Positions 1 through 5,621 of a stretch of 5,621 nucleotides of DNA are shown piece after piece. The stretch lies in NCBI GenBank assembly GCA_012032855.1, contig JAAUQA010000248.1:1-5621 (forward strand), written 5' to 3'. Under the pieces are notes generated by a model that was not told the DNA's origin, did not search any database, and saw nothing but the letters and a program-made list of their open reading frames with translations. A program made the position numbers and the translations under genes. How positions within the stretch are numbered: the first letter of the stretch is position 1; each line of letters starts with the position of its first letter. Source of the stretch: Candidatus Competibacteraceae bacterium (GTDB lineage: Bacteria > Pseudomonadota > Gammaproteobacteria > Competibacterales > Competibacteraceae).

Positions 1-215
1 CAACTGCCGCATATACCGGCACGGCAGACGAAATCAAACTGCAGCGAGCTATCCATCTTTTCGCGGATTTCGTTCAGGGCAATGAACAGGGTCATCCCGT
101 ATGCTTCTTCGATTTCGAAGGTTTGCATATGCGGTTGACTGTTCGGGTCCTGGGGGTTGTAGCGCAGAATGCTGATTTTCAACAACCGATTTTGTTGCTC
201 GACGGCTTCAGTCAT
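1..215 (-). CDS. frdB: Fumarate reductase / succinate dehydrogenase iron-sulfur subunit FrdB, N-terminal part (cut by window edge)
   Basis: This is the 5' part of the iron-sulfur subunit, which carries electrons between the FAD in FrdA and the haems of FrdC. The ATG at 215-213 overlaps the frdA stop as ATGA, and a strong Shine-Dalgarno AGGGGAGGAA (221-230) sits five bases upstream, so the start is well supported. Seventy-one codons plus two bases are present. The translation begins [20 protein letters not shown] and reaches the start of the plant-ferredoxin-type [2Fe-2S] loop, [10 protein letters not shown] (residues 62-71), where Cys64 and Cys69 are the first two cluster ligands. The next cysteine is probably split by the window edge. 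FrdB proteins are usually about 240 residues, so the [3Fe-4S] and [4Fe-4S] half lies outside. The overlap with frdA suggests translational coupling, which suits subunits made in equal amounts. Confidence 0.93.
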   Translation of the reverse strand, partial: MTEAVEQQNRLLKISILRYNPQDPNSQPHMQTFEIEEAYGMTLFIALNEIREKMDSSLQFDFVCRAGICGS

Positions 216-2194
216 GATAATTCCTCCCCTAACCGCTCATTACGGCCTTGGAAACGTTCCGGCAACAGATGATCGAAAGGCATCAGCGCGTTTTGCACTG
301 CAAACCGATCGGCGTTCTCCAGGGAAGCTTTGATCTCTTCAAGCTGAGTTTGCCGTTTAGGGGTATCGGGATGATCAATGTAATCCTTGGCCCCATAGCC
401 GCGCCAACCGGGCGGCAACTCCATATTCATGACATCGATATCTTCGTAGCTGAGGGTCGGCAAAGTATCGTCCTCGTTTTTCCAAGTCGCTAGAGTGCGT
501 TTTAACCACTCGTTGTCGTTACGTTGCGGATAATCCTCACGGAAATGCGCGCCACGGCTTTCCGTGCGTTGCAAGGCCCCCGTAAGCCACACACAAGGCC
601 AGCTTGAGCATCTTTTGCACCCGGTAAGCGGTCACCAGTTCAGGATTGGACGCCTTGACCTTGTAACGCAGTCCGATATTGCGACTGCGCACCAATAATT
701 CCTGCAATTCGTCGACGGCGGCTTGCAAATCCGCGCCGGTGCGGAAGATACCCACATTAGAAGTCATCACAGCCTGCATTCGGGCTTTCAGCGCATTGGG
801 GTCTTCGGTGCCGGTGGAATTGACCAGCGCGTCGATCTTGGCGTTTTCCCGTTCCCAGAACTCCCGCACCAACGCGGTGGAAATGGTGATGTCGCTTTCC
901 GAAGAATCGCAGAAATCGGCCACGAATTCACCGACGATCATGCCCGCAACCACGGTTTCGGCGACTGAATTGCCGCCTAATCGGTTGAAGCCGTGCATAT
1001 CCCAGCAGGCTGCTTCGCCGCAGGAGAACAACCCCTTCAACGCCTGACTTTGGCCGGTATAGCCGGTACGCACGCCGCCCATGGAATAGTGCTGCGCGGG
1101 GCGAACCGGAATCAAATCCACCGCCGGGTCGATGCCGAGAAAATAATTGCAGATGTCTTTCACTTCCCGCAGATTCTTTTCCACATGCTTGCGGCCGAGA
1201 ATAGTGATGTCGAGCCAGACATGCTCACCGAAGCGGGACTTTGCACCCTTACCGGTCCGGATATGCTGCTCCATGCGCCGCGATACCACATCGCGGGAGG
1301 CCAGTTCCTTCTTCTCCGGCTCGTAATCGGGCATAAACCGATGCCGCTCGCCGTCCAACAATAAGCCACCGTCGCCGCGGCACCCTTCCGTGACCAAAAT
1401 ACCCGCCGGGAAAATACCGGTAGGGTGAAATTGCACAGCTTCCATATTACCGAGCGGGGCCACCCCGGTTTCCAGGGCGATCGCTGCACCGATGCCCTCG
1501 TTAATGACCGCATTGGTGGTGACTTGATAAATCCGCCCGAATCCGCCGGTCGCGATAATCGTGGCACGCGCTAGATAAGCCACCAATTCACCGGTGATCA
1601 GATTACGCACGATAGCGCCGTGACAGCGATCGCCATCATGAATCAAAGCAATCGCTTCCATCCGTTCGTGCACCGGAATACTGTCCGCAATGGCCTGATC
1701 GCTCATCGCGAACAACATGGCGTGGCCGGTACCGTCCGAGGTGTAGCAGGTGCGCCATTTCTTAGTGCCGCCGAAATCCCGCGCGGTGATCAATCCGTGT
1801 GCTGCGTCTTTTTCGGTGATCGTCACCCGTTGACCGTTGATAACCACTTCCCGGTCGCTCGCTCCACTCGGTTCCAGGGCACGCCCCAGGCGGTCAGTTC
1901 GCGCACCGCTTTGGGGGCGGTATTGACGAACATGCGCACGACTTGTTGATCGGCACCCCAGTCGCTGCCTCGCACGGTATCCTCGAAATGCACATCTTCG
2001 TTGTCGCCTTCGCCCTTGATGGCGTTACCCAGGCTCGCCTGCATCCCGCCTTGCGCCGCTGCAGAGTGCGAGCGTTTGGGCGGCACCAGACTTAATACAA
2101 TCGACTCATAACCTCGCCGCTTGGCGCCGATGGCCGCCCGCAAGCCTGCAAGTCCGCCGCCGACCACCAGCACGTCGGTATAGATGATATTCAT
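212..2194 (-). CDS. frdA: Fumarate reductase flavoprotein subunit FrdA, interrupted by two single-base frame breaks
   Basis: This is the catalytic FAD subunit that interconverts fumarate and succinate. The reading frame breaks twice: about one base is missing near 1859-1861 and one extra base lies in the C run 577-581. Repaired, the protein is 660 residues, against about 656 for Wolinella FrdA. Segments are residues 1-111 (2194-1862), 113-539 (1859-579) and 540-660 (577-215). The N-terminus has the dinucleotide fold [11 protein letters not shown] (10-20) and [10 protein letters not shown] (41-50), whose His43 is the covalent FAD ligand. Using repaired numbering, FHPTG gives His257, ASRDVVSR gives Arg301, QHYSMGG gives His369 and GFNRLGGNS gives Arg405; these are the family's substrate and proton-transfer residues. 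The helical and C-terminal domains are present through NERLGEELS. The ATG at 2194 lies 13 bases after the frdC stop, with AAAGGG (2204-2209) as a likely ribosome site. The intact conservation argues for a functional gene with sequence errors; a true pseudogene is less likely. Confidence 0.93.
577..581 (-). other. Frame break in frdA: one extra base in a run of five C (G on the coding strand)
   Basis: Reading frdA on the minus strand, the family sequence LALCVAYG continues as [11 protein letters not shown] only if one G of the GGGGG run is skipped (TAC GGG GCC TTG). Without this, the frame continues to an unrelated ending, [14 protein letters not shown], and stops at 537. RTESRGAH is a conserved FrdA motif (it carries the [14 protein letters not shown] signature), so the break is clear. 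A run of five identical bases is a typical place for an indel error. Confidence 0.9.
1858..1863 (-). other. Frame break in frdA: one base apparently missing
   Basis: Frame 1 reads well up to [10 protein letters not shown] (codon at 1864) and then turns into [12 protein letters not shown] and a stop at 1823. The other frame picks up the family sequence as [18 protein letters not shown] from 1859. Adding one base after GAG CG restores VERSDREVV with no lost conserved residue. An AA pair shortened to A would explain it, although the exact place within GAGCGAGCG cannot be fixed from the sequence. Confidence 0.85.
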
Positions 2195-2207
2195 TACCCG
2201 TCGCCCT
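2192..2207 (-). promoter_or_regulatory. Short frdC-frdA junction with ribosome binding site
   Basis: The frdC stop (TAA, 2210-2208) and frdA ATG (2194-2192) are separated by 13 bases. A modest Shine-Dalgarno, AAAGGG (2204-2209), overlaps the frdC stop and lies about nine bases from the ATG. This leaves no room for a separate promoter, so frdC and frdA are expected to share an mRNA. Confidence 0.6.
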
Positions 2208-2978
2208 TTAGTGCTGTTGTTGTTCTATCCCGGTCGGGACATAGCGTTCCCCGACTCGGTCACTGTGTTCAATCCCGATCTTGATGTACGCTGCCAGGGT
2301 TAAAAAGCCCAAGGTCAGGAAAAAGATCGTCAATCCCCATTTGGCTTTCTTGAGTTTTTTGCGGGATTCGTTGGGGTTTTTGCCTTCAAACCAACCCCAT
2401 TTGACTGCCAGCCGGTATAAGCCGATACCACCATGAAACTCCACTGCCAGCAGCAATAGAATATACAACGGCCACATGAATCCGCTCCAAACTCGGTCTG
2501 CCGACGCGTAAGGACCGATTTGCTCGGGATTGGTCAACATGATGTACAGATGTACCGAGGCCAGGAAGAACATCGCGAAGCCGGTATACACTTGCACGAA
2601 CCACAGGTTAGTGTCTTCGTGCTGCATCATTTTCATGTGGCCGCGAAATAGCTTGTACTGCCGGTAATTGATGGGGAACTTGCGCAAGGCAAGCCCGGCG
2701 TGGGCAATGAAAATAATGAATATCACCGCCACCACCACCGAAACGACGCCCGGATAAGACTGGCCGAAGAGATACTGCCCTTCGAAGAACTTGGTCACAG
2801 CGTACATGGCATCTTTGCCAAGCAGAATTGAGGACACGAATAGCATGTGTCCCCACATAAACAGCCCCAGGATTAATCCTGAGACACTTTGCAGTAAATC
2901 GAGCCGGGCCGGTAGGCGGCTTTTGCGAGTTTCATCGCTTAGGCCCGCGCCCGCAACAAGATCGATGGGTTTGCTCAT
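2208..2978 (-). CDS. frdC: Fumarate reductase di-haem cytochrome b membrane subunit FrdC
   Basis: This inner-membrane subunit anchors FrdA/FrdB and exchanges electrons with the quinone pool through two b haems. The 256-residue length equals the Wolinella succinogenes FrdC as I recall it. Five membrane helices are visible at roughly 31-52, 77-97, 127-149, 169-192 and 212-236. Haem-ligand positions are conserved by number: His44 (MWGHMLF), His93 (FIAHAGL), His143 (ASVHLYIM) and His182 (EFHGGIG). Glu66, needed for menaquinol oxidation in Wolinella, and Glu180, the E-pathway proton-transfer residue, are both present. Other family signatures are [10 protein letters not shown] (99-108) and [13 protein letters not shown] (188-200). 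The ATG at 2978 has AAGGGTGA (2983-2990) a few bases upstream. It is the first gene of the frd set and follows the hairpin-bearing gap after dctP. Whether the enzyme runs mainly as fumarate reductase or succinate dehydrogenase cannot be settled from sequence. Confidence 0.95.
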   Translation of the reverse strand: MSKPIDLVAGAGLSDETRKSRLPARLDLLQSVSGLILGLFMWGHMLFVSSILLGKDAMYAVTKFFEGQYLFGQSYPGVVSVVVAVIFIIFIAHAGLALRKFPINYRQYKLFRGHMKMMQHEDTNLWFVQVYTGFAMFFLASVHLYIMLTNPEQIGPYASADRVWSGFMWPLYILLLLAVEFHGGIGLYRLAVKWGWFEGKNPNESRKKLKKAKWGLTIFFLTLGFLTLAAYIKIGIEHSDRVGERYVPTGIEQQQH

Positions 2979-3012
2979 TAAGTCACCCTTTAAAAACGGC
3001 TGGTTGGTGAAT

Positions 3013-3028
3013 TGCAGCGCGTCAACCT
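3013..3028 (-). promoter_or_regulatory. Possible sigma-54-like (-24/-12) promoter before frdC
   Basis: On the minus strand the sequence AGGTTGACGCGCTGCA (3028-3013) has GG and GC separated by exactly ten bases, the core spacing of RpoN promoters, and TGCA matches the end of the -12 element. The -24 element is otherwise poor (GGTTGA against the usual GGCACG). A start near 3002 would give a leader of about 25 bases containing the frdC Shine-Dalgarno. RpoN control is known for dicarboxylate transport genes in other bacteria, which makes it reasonable, but the match could be chance. A sigma-70 reading from the same TTGACG finds no convincing -10 box at 17 bases. Confidence 0.25.
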
Positions 3029-3067
3029 ACAGAGGATGCGGTAAGCAAGCTCACCGCATCCTCTGTG
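3028..3067 (-). terminator. Strong hairpin in the dctP-frdC gap, lacking a U-tract
   Basis: ACAGAGGATGCGGT (3029-3042) and ACCGCATCCTCTGT (3053-3066) are perfect reverse complements, giving a 14-bp stem with a 10-base loop; a T-G wobble pair at 3028/3067 can extend it. It lies about 40 bases past the dctP stop. Neither strand has a T run after the stem, so it is not a textbook intrinsic terminator. It could be a weak terminator, an mRNA-end stabiliser separating dctP and frd transcript levels, or a dispersed intergenic repeat. The inverted repeat itself is certain; the role is inference. Confidence 0.6.
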
Positions 3068-3107
3068 AGGGAAGAACGCGAATAGTGCTGATTTGAATCG
3101 CGGTGCG

Positions 3108-4121
3108 TCAGTGCCCTAGCAACGCATGGATTTTTTGCAGTAATTCCGGTCCGATAGCTTCTGCGAACTGCTGTTCAGCCGATTGCGTGGCTTGTTGCCA
3201 TTGCGTCCGTTGTTCCGGGGTCAATTCGACGATTTTGGCAGCCCCCGCTTTGTCGACGATTTTCTGGCGATCCTGTTCGGCTTTCTCGGCGGCGAAAACA
3301 CGATTGGCTTGCGTTGCCTCCTTCATGATCGTCTCCAATTCGCTGCGGATGTCAGCGGGAAGCCCGTCCCAAAAGCGATTACTCACGACCACTAAATAGC
3401 CCAGGTAGGCATGATTGGACACAGTAATCCAATCCTGCACCATGTGGAACTGTTGCGAATAGATGTTCGACCAGGCGTTTTCCTCGCCATCCACGATGCC
3501 CTTGTCCAGCCCCATATACACGGCCCGGAATGGCATGCGTTCAGGAATACCGCCCAGCGCCTCGATCATCGCCGCATGGACGGCGGAGTTCTGAATGCGA
3601 AAGCGTTTGCCTTGAAAATCTTCCGGCACATTCCGCAACGGCTTTTCACCCCGCACGGAAAAAACCTTCATGCCGTTGTCCCAAAAGGCCAAGGCTTTGA
3701 ATCCTTTTTCTTCCAGCGGTGCCGTCATCTCGCCGATCAGGGGCGATTCGACCAGTTCGTGCACCTCGTCCATGTTGCGGAATAAAAACGGCAAATCGAA
3801 CACCTGTAACTGATCGGAGAATTGCAGAAACTTGGACAGACTAGGTGCTGCCATGATGGCGAGCCGCTCGCTGCTGTTCAACAGCAGCGTAGTCAATACA
3901 GTGTCGTCTTCATACAGTTCGGAATCGGGATACACTTCCACCCGCACCTTGCCCGCCAGCCGTTCGTTGACTTGTTGCGCAAATAGCTCTGCAGCCCTGC
4001 CTTTTGGGGTATTGGGCGCAACCACGTGGGAGAAGCGGATCACATATTCTTCCGCGTCGGCGACGGTAGCCATCGCTGCAGCCAGAAAAACAATGGCAAA
4101 CCACCACGGTTTATTTCTCAT
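3108..4121 (-). CDS. dctP: TRAP transporter periplasmic solute-binding protein, DctP family (C4-dicarboxylate type)
   Basis: This periplasmic protein captures the substrate and delivers it to the DctQM membrane complex. It is 337 residues, the usual size. The N-terminus is a signal peptide: positively charged MRNK, a hydrophobic core about 6-20, and a likely cleavage site after ADA (residue 23). The mature protein opens EEYVIRFSHVVAPNTPKGRA, the DctP hallmark, followed by VYPDSELYEDD (64-73), FDLPFLF (108-114) and LAFWDNGMK (144-152). KRFRIQNSAVH (172-182) contains the arginine, Arg175, expected to bind the substrate carboxylate, and VDGEENAWSN (210-219) and TVSNHAYLGY (233-242) line the cleft in relatives. 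These segments resemble Rhodobacter capsulatus DctP, which binds malate, succinate and fumarate; the substrate here is inferred from that and from the frd neighbours. The ATG at 4121 has GGAGGA about eight bases upstream and lies 22 bases after the dctM stop. Its place after dctM is unusual, since dctP generally leads the operon. Confidence 0.93.
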   Translation of the reverse strand: MRNKPWWFAIVFLAAAMATVADAEEYVIRFSHVVAPNTPKGRAAELFAQQVNERLAGKVRVEVYPDSELYEDDTVLTTLLLNSSERLAIMAAPSLSKFLQFSDQLQVFDLPFLFRNMDEVHELVESPLIGEMTAPLEEKGFKALAFWDNGMKVFSVRGEKPLRNVPEDFQGKRFRIQNSAVHAAMIEALGGIPERMPFRAVYMGLDKGIVDGEENAWSNIYSQQFHMVQDWITVSNHAYLGYLVVVSNRFWDGLPADIRSELETIMKEATQANRVFAAEKAEQDRQKIVDKAGAAKIVELTPEQRTQWQQATQSAEQQFAEAIGPELLQKIHALLGH

Positions 4122-4143
4122 GGGTTTATCCTCCGCGGCCTCA

Positions 4144-5554
4144 TCAGTTGGCGATGTTCACGGTTTCAGGCCCCATCAGCAGGGTCGGCAGGAATATGGA
4201 TACCTGCGGCACATAGGTAATGATGACCAGAAAACCCAGCAGGATCATCAACCAAGGTAAGGCGGCTTTGATGACCTGAGTCAGTTCCATGCCGGTAACG
4301 CCTGCGGTGACAAACAAATTGAGCCCCACCGGTGGCGTGATCATGCCAATCTCCATGTTAACGACCATGATGATGCCCAAATGGATAGGATCGATTCCCA
4401 ACCGAATGGCAATCGGGAACAGGATAGGCGCCATGATCAGCAGGATCGCCGACGGTTCCATAAAGTTGCCCGCGATCAGCAGAATGATGTTGACCACAAT
4501 CAAGAAGGTCCAGGGTGCTAAGCCCCAGCTGGTGATGGTTTCAGCAATCGCATGCGGAATACGCTCGGTGGTCAGCACATGGGCGAACAGCATTGCGTTG
4601 GCAATAATGAACATCAACATGATGCTGACCTTGGCGGCATCGACCAACACTTTCTTGACTTCGGGATCAAGCGGCGTTTTTGATCAGCGCCCAGAGGGTC
4701 ATGACGGTATTGCGCACCAGCACCGATCCCATGTTTTCATCCGGTTTACGCCAGGGCACGCTCTTGATGGGACCGAGATCGCGGTAACCCAGCACCGCGA
4801 CCATATAGGCATAAACGGCGGACACGGCAGCTGCTTCGGTGGGGGTAAAAATACCGCCGTAAATACCGCCCATAATGATGACGATTAAAAACAACCCGCC
4901 AAACGCCGTGCCTGCTGATTTAGCTAATTGCCCCATACCCGGAAACTCTTCGGGCCGGCAATTTTCTTGATCCGCGCAGCGATGATAAATGGCGAGCATC
5001 AGCAGACCGCCCATGAGTAGACCGGGGATGACGCCGGCCATGAACATCCGGCCCACCGAGACTTCGGTGGCCGCACTGTAAACCACCATAACGATGGAAG
5101 GCGGAATCAGAATACCGAGGGTACCGGCATTACAAATCACGCCGGCAGCGAAATTCAGCGGATAGCCCTGTCGCACCATGCCCGCGATCACGATGGAGCC
5201 GATGGCGACCACCGTAGCGGGCGAGGAACCCGACACCGCAGCGAACAGCATACAGGCCATTACCGAGGCCATCGCCAATCCACCCGGCAGCCAGCCAACG
5301 CAGTCTACGGCGAAGCGGATCATGCGGCGCGCGACGCCGCCGGTGGTCAAAAATGCTGAGGCCAACACGAAAAAGGGAATAGCCATCAGCGTGTAGTGAT
5401 ACATCGCGTGAAAAATCTTCTCGGACAGCGAGGCAACGGAATCATCCGAAAAGGTGATGATGGTCAGCACGCTGGCTAGACCCAGAGAAATCGCAATGGG
5501 CACGCGAATCAGCATGAACGAGAAGAGAAGGATGAAAAGGACAGCAGTGGTCAT
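4144..5554 (-). CDS. dctM: TRAP transporter large permease subunit, DctM family, interrupted by one frame break
   Basis: This is the large membrane subunit that forms the transport path of the TRAP importer, driven by an ion gradient. An extra base in the T run 4677-4681 breaks the frame; repaired, the protein is 469 residues, from ATG 5554 to tandem TGA TGA stops at 4146-4141. Family signatures are MAIPFFVLASAFL (57-69), AAVSGSSPATVVAIGS (105-120), NAGTLGILIPPSIVMVVYS (142-160), GIFTPTEAAAVSAVYA (234-249), and in the second half GNFMEPSAILLI (about 362-373) and NMEIGMITPPVGLN (about 399-412). The protein is almost wholly hydrophobic, with two repeated halves each ending in a PP hairpin motif. 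It is some 40 residues longer than the common 425-430-residue members, mainly through a polar stretch at about 256-300. AGGA at 5563-5566 is the ribosome site, eight bases before the ATG. It leads directly into dctP. Confidence 0.93.
4677..4681 (-). other. Frame break in dctM: one extra base in a run of five T (A on the coding strand)
   Basis: The first part of dctM runs to LWALIKNAA and meets TGA at 4669-4667. Skipping one A of the AAAAA run gives ALIKTPLDPEVKKVLVDAAK, which joins smoothly to the second half, whose reading frame otherwise has no proper start here (only a GTG at 4650 inside the gene). Both halves are conserved DctM sequence, so the break is an interruption of one gene and not two genes. 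Confidence 0.88.
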
Positions 5555-5587
5555 GTTCTCAATCCTGGGTGGTGTCGGTGATCTGGT

Positions 5588-5621
5588 TTATTTTTTGTCA
5601 AGATCTTCGGCTGATCGCTCT
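5588..5621 (-). CDS. Possible C-terminal end of a small TRAP membrane subunit (DctQ), cut by window edge
   Basis: Upstream of dctM one minus-strand frame reads ERSAEDLDKK and then TAA at 5590-5588, 33 bases before the dctM ATG. A short charged tail would suit the end of a DctQ subunit, and every DctM needs a DctQ partner, which is absent from the rest of the window. A second open frame runs to a TGA overlapping the dctM ATG but reads as a histidine- and proline-rich stretch that looks less natural. Ten residues cannot identify a family, so the assignment rests on context only. Confidence 0.3.
   Translation of the reverse strand, partial: ERSAEDLDKK

Noticed and set aside
212..592. Separate small gene for the FrdA C-terminal piece
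   Set aside because: Its sequence from [11 protein letters not shown] onward is the C-terminal domain of FrdA in the right order and position, so it is part of frdA after the frame break.
1823..1864. Programmed -1 frameshift in frdA
   Set aside because: No slippery heptamer is present at GAGCGAGCGAC, and frdA homologues are read in one frame.
3028..3067. Standard rho-independent terminator call
   Set aside because: The stem is excellent but neither strand has the following T run, so I kept it only as a hairpin of uncertain role.
4144..4650. Separate TRAP small subunit (DctQ) in the second half of the dctM region
   Set aside because: It carries NMEIGMITPPVGLN and GNFMEPSAILLI, which are signatures of the DctM C-terminal half and not of DctQ.
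4667..4682. Programmed +1 frameshift in dctM (GCT TGA resembles the RF2-type slip and stop arrangement)
   Set aside because: There is no Shine-Dalgarno-like stimulator just upstream, the needed shift is explained more simply by one extra A in a five-A run giving the natural sequence IKTPLDPEVKK, and programmed shifting is not known for TRAP permeases.
4289..4888. Long plus-strand open frame opposite dctM, and similar ones at 3832-4260, 3411-3785, 993-1364, 679-1047 and 1620-1949
   Set aside because: All lie antisense to strongly conserved genes, have no family resemblance and no convincing ribosome site. They are shadows of GC-rich coding sequence.

Overview
The window is a compact, single-direction gene block read entirely on the minus strand. 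In order of transcription (right to left) it holds a possible last few codons of a TRAP small subunit, the TRAP large membrane subunit dctM, the TRAP periplasmic binding protein dctP, a 129-base gap with a strong hairpin, then frdC, frdA and the first 71 codons of frdB. It therefore joins a C4-dicarboxylate importer to a quinol:fumarate reductase (or succinate dehydrogenase working in either direction). No RNA genes, mobile elements or CRISPR arrays are visible.

The reductase is the di-haem, single-cytochrome-subunit type known from Wolinella succinogenes, with the same frdC-frdA-frdB order. FrdC has the same length as the Wolinella protein (256 residues, as I recall it). It keeps all four haem-ligand histidines (44, 93, 143, 182) and the two key glutamates (66, 180) at the same numbers. 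FrdA keeps the FAD-linked histidine 43 and the active-site set His257, Arg301, His369 and Arg405. The likely job is moving electrons between a membrane quinone pool and fumarate/succinate, with the TRAP system bringing in C4-dicarboxylates using a proton or sodium gradient.

Three single-base frame breaks interrupt otherwise well-conserved genes: two in frdA (near 1859-1861 and 577-581) and one in dctM (4677-4681). Two are an extra base in a run of five identical bases, and the third can be explained by one lost base, possibly from an AA pair. Protein conservation continues without a gap across each break. I read them as probable sequencing or assembly errors, not decay or programmed frameshifting. 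Repairing them gives FrdA of 660 residues and DctM of 469 residues.

The organism is Gram-negative (exported TRAP binding protein, Proteobacteria-type genes). The fairly high GC by eye and the codon use argue against a typical low-GC Campylobacterota genome. A gammaproteobacterium such as a methanotroph or sulfur oxidiser is my best guess, but the sequence does not prove it. Gene starts have good Shine-Dalgarno sequences, spacings are short (13-22 bases), and frdA/frdB overlap by ATGA. The only regulatory-looking space is 2979-3107, which has a 14-bp perfect hairpin and a weak sigma-54-like GG-N10-GC site just before frdC.
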